Shown: piece by piece, positions 27,870 to 38,537 of the stretch
Position numbering within the stretch: the stretch's first letter is position 1
Layout: each line of letters begins with the position of its first letter
DNA from: Synechococcus sp. RedBA-s
GTDB lineage: Bacteria; Cyanobacteriota; Cyanobacteriia; PCC-6307; Cyanobiaceae
Assembly (NCBI RefSeq): GCF_024345495.1
Contig: NZ_JAGQBF010000011.1
Location: 20,724 to 84,723, forward strand
Direction: 5' to 3'
Length of the DNA stretch: 64,000 nt
Translations under genes and position numbers: made by a program
Notes under the pieces: model-generated
The model's input: the letters and a program-made list of their open reading frames with translations, nothing else
Databases searched by the model: none
Told to the model about the DNA's origin: nothing

Positions 27870-28976
27870 ATGGCCACCGCTGAACAGGCTCTCGCCGCCC
27901 TCCAGCCCCTCTGCGACGCGGGCACCGGACGGAGTCTGCTCGAACTGGGCTGGATCCAGCAGGTGCGTCCCCAGGGGAGCCGCGTGGTCTTCAGCCTGGC
28001 GTTGCCGGGTTACGCCACCAGCCAGCGGGAGCGGATCGCCACCGAAGCGCGCGAGGCGCTGATGGCCATCGAGAGCATCGAGGATGTTCAGATCGAGCTG
28101 GCGCAGCCCAGCGCTGGCGGGCGGCCCGAGGGTTCACCGATCGGCGGCGCCGGCCATGGCCCCGGCGGCGGCGGCACCCTCCCCGAGCGCCAGGGCATCC
28201 CCGGCGTGGGCCGGATCATCGCCGTGAGCAGTGGCAAAGGCGGCGTGGGCAAGAGCACCGTGGCCGTGAACCTGGCCTGTGCCCTGGCCCAGAGCGGCCT
28301 GCGGGTGGGTCTGCTCGACGCTGACATCTATGGCCCCAATGCCCCGACCATGCTGGGTGTGGCCGACCGCACTCCCGAAGTACGCGGCAGCGGCAACGAG
28401 CAGGTGCTGGTGCCGATCGAGACCTGCGGCATCGCCATGGTGTCGATGGGGCTGCTGATCCAGGAGAACCAGCCGGTGGTGTGGCGGGGGCCGATGCTCA
28501 ACGGCATCATCCGCCAGTTCCTCTACCAGTCGGACTGGGGTGAGCGCGACGTGCTGGTGGTGGACCTGCCGCCCGGCACCGGCGATGCCCAGCTCACCCT
28601 GGCCCAGGCGGTGCCAATGGCCGGAGTGGTGATCGTGACCACCCCCCAGCGGGTGTCGCTGCAGGACGCCCGCCGCGGTCTGGCCATGTTCCTGCAGATG
28701 GGGGTTCCCGTGCTCGGCGTGGTCGAGAACATGAGCAGCTTCATCCCACCCGACCGGCCCGAGGCCAGCTACGCCATCTTCGGCAGTGGCGGCGGGGCCA
28801 TCCTCGCCGCCGAAGCCGATGTGCCCCTGCTGGCCAAGCTGCCCCTGGAGATGGCCGTGGTGGATGGGGGCGACCAGGGGCAACCGGTGGTGATCGCCCA
28901 ACCCGAGTCGGCCACGGCCCGCGCCTTCCAAGGCCTGGCCCAGCGGATCAGCAGCCTCAGCCTGGCCGCCGCCTGA
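27870..28976 (+). CDS. mrp: Mrp/ApbC iron-sulfur cluster carrier ATPase
   Basis: Protein of 368 residues: an N-terminal MIP18/DUF59 domain (~1-80), a Gly/Pro linker, and a P-loop ATPase with SGKGGVGKST at 121-130, a DADIYGPNAPTMLG switch, and DLPPGTGDAQLT. It loads Fe-S clusters onto apoproteins. The CxxC pair seen near VENMS in many Mrp proteins is absent (VENMSSFIPPDRPEASY), as in other cyanobacterial members I recall. It is followed six bases later by rodA. Confidence 0.92.
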   Translation: MATAEQALAALQPLCDAGTGRSLLELGWIQQVRPQGSRVVFSLALPGYATSQRERIATEAREALMAIESIEDVQIELAQPSAGGRPEGSPIGGAGHGPGGGGTLPERQGIPGVGRIIAVSSGKGGVGKSTVAVNLACALAQSGLRVGLLDADIYGPNAPTMLGVADRTPEVRGSGNEQVLVPIETCGIAMVSMGLLIQENQPVVWRGPMLNGIIRQFLYQSDWGERDVLVVDLPPGTGDAQLTLAQAVPMAGVVIVTTPQRVSLQDARRGLAMFLQMGVPVLGVVENMSSFIPPDRPEASYAIFGSGGGAILAAEADVPLLAKLPLEMAVVDGGDQGQPVVIAQPESATARAFQGLAQRISSLSLAAA

Positions 28977-28981
28977 TCCCG

Positions 28982-30256
28982 ATGGCCTTGCTGGGCAGCC
29001 GGCGCAGCATGTTCTCAGCGGCCAAACCGGCTCGCCGGCGGCTTCTTGAGGGGGTGGATCTGATGCTGTGGGGCATCCCCCTGGCCATGGTGGCGGTGGC
29101 CGGCATCCTGATCGCCAGCACCCAGCGCCAGGCCCCTTACGCGATCTGGTACCAGCACTGGATCATTGCCGCTGTGGGACTGGGCCTCGCCCTGGTGCTG
29201 GCCCGGATTCCGCTGGAGCGCTACCAGCCATTCCGCTGGCTGATCTACGGGGCGATGGTGGCCAGCCTGATGGCGGTGCGGGTGGTGGGGGTCAGCGCGC
29301 TGGGTGCCCAGAGCTGGATCAACATCGCCGGCTTCAACGTGCAGCCCTCGGAGTTCGCCAAAGTGGCTGCGATCCTGCTGCTGGCCGGTGTGCTGGCCCG
29401 GCATCCGGTGGAGCGGCCCGTTGACCTGATCCGGCCGGTGGCCATGATCAGCGTGCCCTGGCTGCTGGTGTTCGTGCAGCCCGATCTGGGCACCTCGCTG
29501 GTGTTCGGAGCGGTACTGCTGGTGATGATGTTCTGGTCGGGGATGCCAGGGGCCTGGCTGCTGCTGCTGCTCTCGCCCCTGTTCAGCGCCATCCTGGCGG
29601 GCACCATTCCCTGGGCCCTGGTGGCCTGGGTGCCGGCCATGGCTGTGCTGGCCTGGCGCTCCCTGCCATGGAAGTCCCTGGCCGCGTCGGTCACTCTGGT
29701 GATTCAGGGGATGTTCGCCCTCGGCACCCCCTGGCTCTGGGCCCACGGCCTCAAGGAGCACCAGCGGGCACGACTCACCATGTTTCTCGATCCCTCCCAG
29801 GATCCCCTCGGTGGGGGGTACCACCTCCTGCAGAGCACGGTGGGCATCGGTTCAGGGGGGCTCTGGGGCACCGGACTGATGCAGGGCCACCTCACCCTGT
29901 TGCGCTTCATCCCCGAACAGCACACCGACTTCATCTTCAGTGCCCTGGGGGAGGAGACCGGCTTCATCGGCTCCACCCTGGTGGTGGTGGGATTCGTGCT
30001 GCTGATGTGGCGCCTGCTCCAGATCGCCGGGCGGGCCCGCAGCGATTACGAATCGCTGGTGGTGGTGGGGATCGGCGCGATGCTGATGTTTCAAGTGGTG
30101 GTAAACATCAACATGACCATCGGTCTGGGCCCGATCACCGGCATTCCCCTGCCCTGGCTGAGCTATGGCCGCTCCGCCATGCTGGTGAACTTCATCTCTC
30201 TGGGGCTGTGCGCCTCGGTGTCGCGCCACGGGCGCCCGCCTCAGCGGCGATGGTGA
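28982..30256 (+). CDS. rodA: RodA, SEDS peptidoglycan polymerase
   Basis: Integral membrane protein of 424 residues with about ten hydrophobic segments. SEDS family hallmarks: SWINIAGFNVQPSEFAKVA, FVQPDLGTSLVFG (with the conserved Asp), GSGGLWGTGLMQGHLTLLRF, PEQHTDFIFSALGEE, and GITGIPLPWLSYGRSAMLVN-like end. It elongates the lateral wall with PBP2. RodA rather than FtsW is favoured by PEQHTDFIF. Its end overlaps the histidine kinase start by seven bases. Confidence 0.93.
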   Translation: MALLGSRRSMFSAAKPARRRLLEGVDLMLWGIPLAMVAVAGILIASTQRQAPYAIWYQHWIIAAVGLGLALVLARIPLERYQPFRWLIYGAMVASLMAVRVVGVSALGAQSWINIAGFNVQPSEFAKVAAILLLAGVLARHPVERPVDLIRPVAMISVPWLLVFVQPDLGTSLVFGAVLLVMMFWSGMPGAWLLLLLSPLFSAILAGTIPWALVAWVPAMAVLAWRSLPWKSLAASVTLVIQGMFALGTPWLWAHGLKEHQRARLTMFLDPSQDPLGGGYHLLQSTVGIGSGGLWGTGLMQGHLTLLRFIPEQHTDFIFSALGEETGFIGSTLVVVGFVLLMWRLLQIAGRARSDYESLVVVGIGAMLMFQVVVNINMTIGLGPITGIPLPWLSYGRSAMLVNFISLGLCASVSRHGRPPQRRW

Positions 30257-31647
30257 GCCTGGCCGCCCTGCGGGCGCGGCTGGCCCAGGGGGTCCCGGCG
30301 GGCCGCAGCGACGACGACACCGCCAGACGGCAATGGTGGGCGGCGCTGGCCACCCTGCAGGATGACTTTCTGCCGCCCCTGCAGCCGCTGCGGGGGGTCT
30401 GGCTGGCCTCGCCGCTGCCGGCGCTCTATGAACCCGAGCTGCTGGAACCCCTGCAGGGCTGGGTCTGGGCACCGCCCCAGATCGCCGGCAACCTCAGCCC
30501 CTCGGGGCCCCTGCTGCCCATTCCGGGCAGCAGGGGCAGCGCTGGGGCGCCGTCCCCAGGCCACGCCAGCAGCTACGAACGCCTGGCCCTCGAGCCCGAA
30601 GACGGCACCGACCCCCTGCTGGTGCTGATCACACCCAAGCTGCAGCTGGCCATGGCCCTAGAGGGCCCTCCGCGGCAGCGGCAGTTGCTGCTGCGCTTCG
30701 ATCCCACCACCCTCTCGGAAACGCTGGCTCTGGTGGATCAGCGCCTGCGGGCCACCGCCCCCCAGGCCGCCCTAAAGCTGCGCCAGGCCCTGCAGGCCCT
30801 CGGGCCGCTGAGCAGTGAGGAGACCATGGCGCTGCGCTTCTGGCCGAGGTTGGCGGAGCGGCTGGCGGCGATGGCCCCGAGCCTCACCCTGCAGCCCCTG
30901 GTCCAAGGCCGGGACGACGGGCAGAGGGAGAGCAGCGGTGAGCTGGCCCTGCTCGAGGCCCTTACCCATGAGGTGCGCACTCCCCTGGCCACGATCCGCA
31001 CCCTGATTCGCTCATTGCTGCGGCGCGCTGACCTGCCGTCGGTGGTGCGTCAGCGGCTGGAGCAGATCGACGGGGAGTGCAGCGAACAGATCGATCGCTT
31101 CGGCCTGATCTTCCATGCGGCCGAACTCCAGCGCCAGCCTCGGCCCCGCCAGACCCTGGCCCGCACCGACCTGGCCCAGCTGCTGCAGGGCTTCGAGGAG
31201 CTCTGGCAACGGCAGCTGGGTCGCCGGGGCCTGAAACTGAAGCTGGAGATCAGCGCGCAGCTGCCGCCAGTGCTGAGCGATCCGAGCCGGCTGGAGACGA
31301 TGCTGGGCGGCCTGGTGGATCGCTTCATCCGCAGCCTGCCCTCGGGCAGCACGGTGCTGATCCGGCTGCAGCCGGCAGGCTCGCGCTTGAAGCTGCAACT
31401 GCGCTGCACCGAGCCACCCGCACGGGAAGCATCCCCCCCCGACGCCCCTGAGCAGGACGCCGCCGCCGATGTGGGCCCCGTGCTGCGCTGGAATCCGCTC
31501 ACCGGCAGCCTGCAGTTGAGCCGCCAGGCCACCCAGCGGCTATTTCATAGCCTGGGGGGCCGTTTCACCGAACGGACCGGCCAGGGACTGACCGTGTTCT
31601 TTCCAGTAGCAGACCACAGCAACGAAGGCGACGGCAACGTTTGTTGA
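30250..31647 (+). CDS. Histidine kinase-like protein with degenerate ATPase domain
   Basis: Protein of 465 residues. A HisKA dimerisation domain holds the phosphoacceptor His240 in ALTHEVRTPLATIRTLIRSL. The N-terminal ~230 residues have no recognised sensor domain or membrane segment. The C-terminal HATPase part looks broken: the N-box reads METLGG-like TMLGGLVDRFIRSLPSG without the usual Asn-Asn, no DxGxG is seen, and the end GRFTERTGQGLTVFFP only resembles the last glycine box. It may be a phosphate-accepting partner without kinase activity. The start overlaps rodA by 7 bp. Confidence 0.75.
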   Translation: MVSLAALRARLAQGVPAGRSDDDTARRQWWAALATLQDDFLPPLQPLRGVWLASPLPALYEPELLEPLQGWVWAPPQIAGNLSPSGPLLPIPGSRGSAGAPSPGHASSYERLALEPEDGTDPLLVLITPKLQLAMALEGPPRQRQLLLRFDPTTLSETLALVDQRLRATAPQAALKLRQALQALGPLSSEETMALRFWPRLAERLAAMAPSLTLQPLVQGRDDGQRESSGELALLEALTHEVRTPLATIRTLIRSLLRRADLPSVVRQRLEQIDGECSEQIDRFGLIFHAAELQRQPRPRQTLARTDLAQLLQGFEELWQRQLGRRGLKLKLEISAQLPPVLSDPSRLETMLGGLVDRFIRSLPSGSTVLIRLQPAGSRLKLQLRCTEPPAREASPPDAPEQDAAADVGPVLRWNPLTGSLQLSRQATQRLFHSLGGRFTERTGQGLTVFFPVADHSNEGDGNVC

Positions 31648-31714
31648 CGGGTGTGAAGAGAGCCGCGCCTGTGGCAGGACCCCCCAGATTGCAGTGCTAG
31701 CTTCCAGCCGACAT

Positions 31715-31748
31715 GGTCCGCCGACTCACTGATGGGTCCGCCGACTCA
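31715..31748 (+). repeat. 14-base direct repeat in the psaD leader
   Basis: GGTCCGCCGACTCA occurs at 31715-31728 and again at 31735-31748, a 20-base period, directly upstream of the psaD start. It could be a local duplication or a regulator-binding pair, or affect the 5' leader of this light-regulated gene. Confidence 0.8.
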
Positions 31749-31764
31749 ACCATCCCCAACAGCC

Positions 31765-32196
31765 ATGACAGCAACGGCGCTGAGCGGTCAACTCCCCAAG
31801 TCCATCGGCAGCACGGGCGGTCTGCTCAACTCCGCCGAAACCGAGGAGAAGTACGCCATTACCTGGACCAGTGGCAAGGGCCAGGTGTTTGAGCTTCCCA
31901 CCGGTGGAGCTGCGGAGATGAATGTGGGCGAGAACATCATGTACTTCTCCCGCAAGGAGCAGTGCCTGGCGCTCGGCACCCAGCTACGCACCAAGTTCAA
32001 GCCTCGCATCGAGGATTACAAGATCTACCGCATTTTCCCGGGCGGAGATACCGAGTATCTGCATCCGAAGGATGGCGTTTTCCCCGAGAAAGTGAACGAA
32101 GGTCGTCCGATCGTGGGCCACAACCCCCGCAGCATCGGCCAGAACCCCGATCCCTCCACCCTCAAGTTCTCCGGACGCAACACCTTCGACTCCTGA
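31765..32196 (+). CDS. psaD: Photosystem I subunit II (PsaD)
   Basis: Protein of 143 residues, the normal length. It forms the ferredoxin docking site on the stromal side of photosystem I. Diagnostic stretches: [60 protein letters not shown], and [12 protein letters not shown]. The ATG at 31765 (MTATALSG) is preferred over an upstream GTG-like extension that overlaps a direct repeat. It is monocistronic, with a strong terminator after it. Confidence 0.97.
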   Translation: MTATALSGQLPKSIGSTGGLLNSAETEEKYAITWTSGKGQVFELPTGGAAEMNVGENIMYFSRKEQCLALGTQLRTKFKPRIEDYKIYRIFPGGDTEYLHPKDGVFPEKVNEGRPIVGHNPRSIGQNPDPSTLKFSGRNTFDS

Positions 32197-32247
32197 GTCC
32201 AGGTGGGAATCAGCCCCTGGGCGTGATTCCTCCAACCTTTAGAAAGG

Positions 32248-32272
32248 CGGGGCCGGGTGCCCCGTTTTTTTT
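32248..32272 (+). terminator. Rho-independent terminator of psaD
   Basis: Stem CGGGGC/GCCCCG (32248-32253 with 32259-32264), 5-base loop, and a run of eight T at 32265-32272. It lies 52 bases after the psaD stop and 18 bases before trpE. Confidence 0.95.
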
Positions 32273-32289
32273 GTCTGCCCGTTGCCGTG

Positions 32290-33813
32290 ATGCCCTCTCC
32301 CGATCGCAACGCATTCCTCGCCCAGGCGGCGGGCGGCAGCACCTTCATCCCCCTCTGGAAGCGCTGGCCCGCTGACCTGGAAACCCCGCTCACCACCTGG
32401 CTGAAGGTGGGGTCCGCCAGCGGCCATGGCGTGCTGCTGGAGTCGGTGGAGGGGGGCGAGCAGCTGGGGCGGTGGAGCTTTGTGGTGGCCGATCCGCTCT
32501 GGACCCTCACCGTGCGCGGCGAGGACGGCGTTCAGTGCTGGCGCGATGGCCGTCAGGCCCATTTGCGGGGCAACCCCTTCGAACTGCTCTCCGGCTGCCT
32601 GGCCTCGCTCCGGCCCAGCACCATCCCCGGCCTGCCGCCCCTGGGGCAACTGTTCGGTTTCTGGGGCTACGAGCTGATCCGCTGGATCGAGCCCAGCGTG
32701 CCCGTCCACCCCAGCGACCCCGGCGGCCCGCCCGACGGCTGCTGGATGCTGGCCGACAGCCTGCTGGTGTTCGATCAGGTGAAACGTCAGATCACGGCCG
32801 TGGCCTACGCCGACCTCAGCGGCGGCGCCGATCCCCTGCAGGCCTACGCCGAGGCCGTCGCCCGGATCCAGTCACTGGAGGAGCGCATGCACGGCCCGCT
32901 TCCTGACGGCGTCAGCCCCCTGCGCTGGGAGGCTGAGCCCACGCTGGAGCTGGACACCCGCAGCAACCGCAGCCAGACCGATTTCGAGGCAGCGGTGGTG
33001 GCCGCCCGGGAGCACATCGCCGCCGGTGACGTCTTCCAGCTGGTGCTCAGCCAGCGGCTGGAGACCCGCATCCAGCAGGACCCCTTCGATCTCTACCGCA
33101 GCCTGCGGATGGTGAACCCATCCCCCTACATGGCCTTCTTCAATTTCGGCGGCTGGTATCTGATCGGCTCCAGCCCCGAGGTGATGGTCAAGGCCGAGCC
33201 GGTGGCCGGCGGCATCCGGGCCTCCCTGCGCCCGATCGCCGGCACCCGCCCGCGCGGGGTGGATGAGGCCCACGACCTGGCCCTGGAAGAGGAGCTGCTG
33301 GCCGATCCCAAGGAACGCGCCGAGCACGTGATGCTGGTGGATCTGGGACGCAACGACCTGGGCCGGGTCTGCCGGCCGGGCACGGTGGAGGTGACCGAGC
33401 TGATGGTGGTGGAGCGCTACTCCCACGTGATGCATATCGTCAGCCAGGTGGAGGGCCTGCTCGATTCAGGCCACGATGTCTGGGATCTGCTCAAGGCCTC
33501 CTTCCCCGCCGGCACCGTCAGCGGCGCCCCCAAGATCCGGGCCATGCAACTGATCCACCAGCACGAACCAGATGCCCGCGGCCCCTACTCCGGGGTGTAC
33601 GGGGCGGTGGATCTGGCCGGTGCCCTCAACACCGCCATCACGATCCGCACCATGGTGGTGCTCCCCGACGGCGAGGGGGGCTGGCGGGTGCAGGTGCAGG
33701 CCGGGGCAGGCCTGGTGGCCGATTCCCAGCCGGCCGCCGAGTATCAGGAAACACTCAACAAGGCCCGCGGTCTGCTCAAAGCCCTGGCCTGCCTGCAGGG
33801 GAGCGGCACATGA
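32290..33813 (+). CDS. trpE: Anthranilate synthase component I
   Basis: Protein of 507 residues. It converts chorismate to anthranilate, the first step of tryptophan synthesis, with TrpG (not in the window). The C-terminal chorismate-binding domain shows FQLVLSQRLETR, MVNPSPYMAFFN, LIGSSPEVMVK, RPIAGTRPRG, DLGRNDLGRV, and AGTVSGAPKIRAMQLI. The ATG at 32290 follows the psaD terminator and matches the family N terminus. The stop overlaps gshA by ATGA. No trp attenuator was seen. Confidence 0.95.
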   Translation: MPSPDRNAFLAQAAGGSTFIPLWKRWPADLETPLTTWLKVGSASGHGVLLESVEGGEQLGRWSFVVADPLWTLTVRGEDGVQCWRDGRQAHLRGNPFELLSGCLASLRPSTIPGLPPLGQLFGFWGYELIRWIEPSVPVHPSDPGGPPDGCWMLADSLLVFDQVKRQITAVAYADLSGGADPLQAYAEAVARIQSLEERMHGPLPDGVSPLRWEAEPTLELDTRSNRSQTDFEAAVVAAREHIAAGDVFQLVLSQRLETRIQQDPFDLYRSLRMVNPSPYMAFFNFGGWYLIGSSPEVMVKAEPVAGGIRASLRPIAGTRPRGVDEAHDLALEEELLADPKERAEHVMLVDLGRNDLGRVCRPGTVEVTELMVVERYSHVMHIVSQVEGLLDSGHDVWDLLKASFPAGTVSGAPKIRAMQLIHQHEPDARGPYSGVYGAVDLAGALNTAITIRTMVVLPDGEGGWRVQVQAGAGLVADSQPAAEYQETLNKARGLLKALACLQGSGT

Positions 33814-34958
33814 GCGATCGCCTGCTGCTCAAAGGCTTTGAAGTGGAATTGTTCACCGGCCGGGCCGACGGCACCGTGGTGGGGGTGGCGGAGCAGGTGG
33901 CGGTCCAGCTCGAGGGGTTCGTCACCGAACCGGACCACCGCAACCTCGAGTACATAACCCCGCCGGATGCCGACTACGCCCGCCAGCTGGAGCTGCTGCT
34001 GGAGCCGAGGAGGCGACTGCGCCGCTGGCTGGACGAGCGCGGCTTGACCCTTCTGCCGGGCAGCACCCTCAGCCTGGGGGACAGCCAGCGCTTCGAGCGC
34101 TCCGACCCCTCGAACCCTTATCACGGCTACATCGAGGCCACCTACGGCACCAGGGTGGTGACCGCCAGCGTGCACATCAACCTCGGGCTCACCGAGATGG
34201 GGGGCCTGTTCGCCGGCTGCCGGCTGCTGCGCTGCGAAGGCGCCCTGCTGCTGGCCCTCAGCGCCAGTTCACCCTTCCTCGATGGGGCCGCCACCGGCGC
34301 CCACTCCCAGCGCTGGCTGCAGTTCCCGCTCACCCCGCCCACGGTGCCGCTGTTTCTCGATCATCAGCACTACATCACCTGGATGGAGGCCCAGCTGGCG
34401 GCCGGTGCCATGCGCAACGTGCGCCATCTCTGGACCTCCGTGCGGCCCAACGGGGACGCCCGGCCCCACGACCTCAACCGGCTGGAGATCCGGATCTGCG
34501 ACCTGATCAGCCATCCCCGCCAGCTCCTGGCCGTCACGGTGTTCGCGGAACTGCGCCTGCTGCAGCTTCTCGACACTCCCCAGCTCCATGACCCCCTGAG
34601 CGCCAGCCGGCTGGGGCCGGATGAGCTGGCCAAGCTGGCCGACCGCAACGACCGCGCCGCCGCCCGCCACAGCCTCAGGGCCATCCTTCATGACTGGCGC
34701 ACGGGGGAGGAGATCGAAGCCGCTGCCTGGATTCAGCGGGAGCTGGAGCAGATGGCGCCGCTCGCCGCCAAACTCGGCCTCAGTCCCTGGCTGGAGCCGC
34801 TCCACACCATGCTGCGCCAGGGCAATGAAGCCATGCGCTGGCTGGAGCGGCACGACGCCGGAGTGCCATTGAGCCGGATCCTGGCCGATGGAGTCACGGC
34901 CATGGGGCTGGCCGAAGTGGAACCAGCACCACGCAACACAGCGGCCTCTCACCCTTAG
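33810..34958 (+). CDS. gshA: Glutamate-cysteine ligase, cyanobacterial type
   Basis: Protein of 382 residues matching the cyanobacterial gamma-glutamylcysteine synthetase family: [52 protein letters not shown], the [19 protein letters not shown] motif and RICDLI. It makes gamma-glutamylcysteine for glutathione. It is coupled to trpE by an ATGA overlap. Length and motif order are normal. Confidence 0.9.
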   Translation: MSDRLLLKGFEVELFTGRADGTVVGVAEQVAVQLEGFVTEPDHRNLEYITPPDADYARQLELLLEPRRRLRRWLDERGLTLLPGSTLSLGDSQRFERSDPSNPYHGYIEATYGTRVVTASVHINLGLTEMGGLFAGCRLLRCEGALLLALSASSPFLDGAATGAHSQRWLQFPLTPPTVPLFLDHQHYITWMEAQLAAGAMRNVRHLWTSVRPNGDARPHDLNRLEIRICDLISHPRQLLAVTVFAELRLLQLLDTPQLHDPLSASRLGPDELAKLADRNDRAAARHSLRAILHDWRTGEEIEAAAWIQRELEQMAPLAAKLGLSPWLEPLHTMLRQGNEAMRWLERHDAGVPLSRILADGVTAMGLAEVEPAPRNTAASHP

Positions 34959-34960
34959 GG

Positions 34961-37900
34961 ATGATCATGGAGTCTTCCTCGCCTGCGCCGGCCCCCATGC
35001 GGCAGCCCCTGTCCGCCCCATCCTCCGTTCTGGCCCAGGCAGTTCCCACGGCTCCAGCCCCCCGAGTCACCCGGCTGCTGGGTGAGCGTCTGGAGCTGGT
35101 GGAGGATCTCTGGCAAACGGTGCTGCGCAGCGAGTGCCCGCCCGATCAGGCCGAGCGGCTGCTGCAGCTCAAGCGACTGAGCGACCCAGCGGAAGCGGCC
35201 GATGGCACGATCGACACCACAGCCACCATTGTTCAGCTGATCCGCGAGATGGACCTCTCGGAGGCGATCGCCGCAGCCCGCGCCTTCTCGCTCTATTTCC
35301 AGCTGGTCAACATCCTCGAGCAGCACATCGAGGAAGACAGCTATCTGGCCAGTCTGCAAGAGGCCTCCACTCCCTCCAGCCCCGATCCCTTCGCCCCACC
35401 GCTGGCCAGCCAGACCGATCCGGCCACCTTCCGTGAGCTGTTCACCCGCCTACGCGGGCTGAATGTGCCCCCCGCTCAGATCGAGAACCTGCTGCGGGAA
35501 CTCGACATCCGCCTGGTGTTCACGGCCCACCCCACCGAGATCGTGCGCCACACCGTGCGCCACAAACAGCGGCGGGTGGCGGCCCTGATCCACCGCCTGC
35601 AGCAGGACAGCCCCAGCGAGCTGCAGGACGAGCGCAGCCTGCGGCTGCAGCTGGAGGAGGAGATCCGGCTGTGGTGGCGCACCGACGAGCTGCATCAGTT
35701 CAAGCCCTCAGTGCTTGATGAAGTGGATTACGCCCTTCACTACTTCCAGCAGGTGCTCTTCGATGCGATGCCGCTGCTGCGCCAGCGCATCATCAATGCC
35801 CTCTCCTATAGCTACCCGGATGTGGAGGCACCGCGTGATGCCTTCTGCACCTTCGGATCCTGGGTGGGCTCCGACCGCGATGGCAACCCCTCCGTCACCC
35901 CGGACATCACCTGGCGCACCGCCTGTTATCAGCGCCAGCTGATGATCGAGCGCTACATCACAGCGGTATCGGGCCTGCGCGACCAGCTCAGCATCTCGAT
36001 GCAGTGGTCCCAGGTGAGTGCTCCCCTGCTGGAGTCGCTGGAGATGGACCGGCTGCGCTTCCCGGAGATCTACGAGGAGCGGGCCGCCCGCTACCGGCTG
36101 GAGCCCTACCGGCTCAAGCTCAGCTACATCCTCGAACGTTTGCGCCTCACCCACCAGCGCAACCAGCAGCTGGCCGAAGCCGGCTGGGAATCCCCCTGCG
36201 AGAATGCCGGTCCATCAGTGCTGAGCACGGGCACCGGGCCCATGGCCGCCGCACCGCCCGAACTGCACTACGGCTCGGTGAACGAGCTGCGTCAGGATCT
36301 GGAACTGCTGCGCGACAGCCTGGAGACCACCGGCCTGAGCTGTGAACCGCTGCAGACCCTGCTCAGCCAGGTGCACATCTTCGCCTTCTGCCTGGCCAGC
36401 CTTGACATCCGCCAGGAGAGCACCCGCCACAGCGATGCCCTCGATGAACTGAGTCGTTACCTGCAGCTGCCCATTCCCTATGGGGAGATGGAGGAGGAGC
36501 AGCGCGTGGAGTGGCTGCTGCAGGAACTGAAGACCCGCCGACCGCTGCTGCCGCCGGCCGCCCGCTGGAGCCCGGCCACCGACGAGACCTTCGCGGTGTT
36601 CCGCATGCTGCAGCGGCTGCAGCAGGAATTCGGCCCCCGCATCTGCCGCAGCTACATCATCTCGATGGCCCATACGGTCTCCGACCTGCTGGAGGTGCTG
36701 CTGCTGGCCAAGGAAGCCGGCCTGGTGGATCCCAAAGCGGTGCAGACCCAGCTGCTGGTGGTGCCCCTGTTTGAAACGGTGGAGGATCTGCAGCGGGCGC
36801 CGGCGGTGATGCAGCGCCTGTTCTCGGAGCCCTTCTACCGGACCCTGCTGGCCAGCAGCGCCGAAACCGACAAGCCCCTGCAGGAGGTGATGCTCGGCTA
36901 CTCCGACAGCAACAAGGATTCGGGCTTCCTCTCGAGCAACTGGGAGATCCACAAGGCCCAGATCGCCCTGCAGCAACTGGCCAGCGAGCACGATGTGGCG
37001 CTGTGCATCTTCCACGGCCGGGGTGGCTCCGTGGGACGGGGCGGCGGGCCGGCCTACCAGGCGATCCTGGCCCAGCCCAGTGGCACCCTCAACGGCCGCA
37101 TCAAGATCACCGAGCAGGGGGAGGTGCTGGCTTCCAAATACTCCCTGCCGGAGCTGGCGCTCTACAACCTCGAAACAGTCACCACCGCCGTGCTGCAGAA
37201 CAGCCTGGTGGGCACGAACGTGGACGCCATCCCGAGCTGGAACGAGCTGATGGGCCTCCTGGCAGCCCGCTCCCGGGTGCATTACCGCCGGCTGGTGCAT
37301 GAGAACCCCGACCTGGTGACCTTCTTCCAGCAGGTCACACCGATCGAGGAGATCAGCAAGCTGCAGATCTCCAGCCGCCCCACCCGCCGCAAGAGTGGAG
37401 CCAAGGATCTCTCCAGCCTGCGGGCGATCCCCTGGGTGTTCGGTTGGACCCAGAGCCGCTTCCTTCTGCCCAGCTGGTTCGGTGTGGGGGCGGCCCTGCA
37501 GGAGGAACTCGATAACGATCCCGACCAGCTGGAGTTGCTGCGTCTGCTGTATCAGCGCTGGCCCTTTTTCCGGATGCTGATCTCCAAGGTGGAGATGACC
37601 CTCTCGAAGGTGGATCTCGACCTGGCTCACCACTACGTGCAGGCCCTGGGTCGCCCCACTCACCGCGAGGCCTTCGAGCAGATCTTCCAGGTGATCGCCG
37701 CCGAGTTCGAGCTCACCCGTGATCTGGTGCTGAAGATCTCCGGCCACGGCCGACTGTTGGATGGCGATCCGGCCCTGCAGCTCTCCGTCGATCTGCGCAA
37801 CCAGACGATCGTTCCCCTGGGCTACCTGCAGGTGGCCCTGCTGCGGCGCTTGCGCGACCAGAACCGGCAGCCGCCGATGAGCGAAGCCAGCAGCGGTGAT

Positions 37901-37996
37901 GGCCAGGATGGCCGCACCTATAGCCGCAGCGAACTGCTGCGCGGCGCCCTGCTCACCATCAACGGCATCGCCGCAGGCCTGCGCAACACCGGTTGA
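34961..37996 (+). CDS. ppc: Phosphoenolpyruvate carboxylase
   Basis: Protein of 1011 residues. It fixes bicarbonate onto phosphoenolpyruvate to give oxaloacetate, replenishing the TCA pathway. Signatures: [17 protein letters not shown] with the first catalytic His, [43 protein letters not shown], and the terminal [15 protein letters not shown] at 34961 (also one at 34967). It follows gshA by two bases. Confidence 0.97.
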   Translation: MIMESSSPAPAPMRQPLSAPSSVLAQAVPTAPAPRVTRLLGERLELVEDLWQTVLRSECPPDQAERLLQLKRLSDPAEAADGTIDTTATIVQLIREMDLSEAIAAARAFSLYFQLVNILEQHIEEDSYLASLQEASTPSSPDPFAPPLASQTDPATFRELFTRLRGLNVPPAQIENLLRELDIRLVFTAHPTEIVRHTVRHKQRRVAALIHRLQQDSPSELQDERSLRLQLEEEIRLWWRTDELHQFKPSVLDEVDYALHYFQQVLFDAMPLLRQRIINALSYSYPDVEAPRDAFCTFGSWVGSDRDGNPSVTPDITWRTACYQRQLMIERYITAVSGLRDQLSISMQWSQVSAPLLESLEMDRLRFPEIYEERAARYRLEPYRLKLSYILERLRLTHQRNQQLAEAGWESPCENAGPSVLSTGTGPMAAAPPELHYGSVNELRQDLELLRDSLETTGLSCEPLQTLLSQVHIFAFCLASLDIRQESTRHSDALDELSRYLQLPIPYGEMEEEQRVEWLLQELKTRRPLLPPAARWSPATDETFAVFRMLQRLQQEFGPRICRSYIISMAHTVSDLLEVLLLAKEAGLVDPKAVQTQLLVVPLFETVEDLQRAPAVMQRLFSEPFYRTLLASSAETDKPLQEVMLGYSDSNKDSGFLSSNWEIHKAQIALQQLASEHDVALCIFHGRGGSVGRGGGPAYQAILAQPSGTLNGRIKITEQGEVLASKYSLPELALYNLETVTTAVLQNSLVGTNVDAIPSWNELMGLLAARSRVHYRRLVHENPDLVTFFQQVTPIEEISKLQISSRPTRRKSGAKDLSSLRAIPWVFGWTQSRFLLPSWFGVGAALQEELDNDPDQLELLRLLYQRWPFFRMLISKVEMTLSKVDLDLAHHYVQALGRPTHREAFEQIFQVIAAEFELTRDLVLKISGHGRLLDGDPALQLSVDLRNQTIVPLGYLQVALLRRLRDQNRQPPMSEASSGDGQDGRTYSRSELLRGALLTINGIAAGLRNTG

Positions 37997-38003
37997 GCGG
38001 CAC

Positions 38004-38537
38004 TTGATTCCCTTCAGAAGCCAACCACCAGCCCCGCGTCTGCCCGAGGGCTACCGCACCGAGACCGAGCCCCCCGAGAGCGGGGAGTTGAACGGCCTGC
38101 TGATGGCCTGCGGCGAGGCGAGGCGCGATGAACGGCGCCTGGCCCTGGTGCTGGAGCGCAGCGCCTGGCAGTTGTGCGTGCGGGATTCACAGGGACGCCT
38201 GGTGGGCTTCGTGCGGGCCACCAGCGATCAGGCCCTCAACGCCAACCTCTGGGATCTTTCGGCCTGGCCGCGGGACCCCCAGCAGACCACCGTGCTGGCG
38301 GTGCTGGTGCACGGCGCCCTCAGTCGCCTGCGGCGGGAACTGAGTGGCTGCAGCATTTCGGTGGCGGCACCGCCGGAGGCCCTATCAGCCCTTCAACAGC
38401 ACGGCTTCCTGGTGGACCCCGGTGGCATCCGGGCCATGGGCCTGGTGCTCACCAGCAACACAGAGAGCGAGCAGGGGAAGCCGAATGAAGCGAGCATGGA
38501 GGGACTCGAACCCCCGACATTCAGAACCGGAATCTGA
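38004..38537 (+). CDS. GNAT-like acetyltransferase
   Basis: About 177 residues. The central part resembles a small GNAT fold: LALVLERSAWQLCVRDSQG, LVGFVRATSDQALNANLWDL, and TTVLAVLVHGALSRLRRELS, where the pyrophosphate-binding loop is weak. No ATG is available; TTG at 38004 just after the ppc stop is the best start. The end is odd: the frame reads past the GNAT-like core, across an antisense tRNA-Arg, and stops at 38535-38537 inside it. Substrate unknown. Confidence 0.6.
   Translation: MIPFRSQPPAPRLPEGYRTETEPPESGELNGLLMACGEARRDERRLALVLERSAWQLCVRDSQGRLVGFVRATSDQALNANLWDLSAWPRDPQQTTVLAVLVHGALSRLRRELSGCSISVAAPPEALSALQQHGFLVDPGGIRAMGLVLTSNTESEQGKPNEASMEGLEPPTFRTGI

Noticed and set aside
36215..37747. 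510-codon leftward open frame opposite ppc
   Set aside because: Antisense to conserved ppc; composition rich in Gln, His and Gly, no motif.
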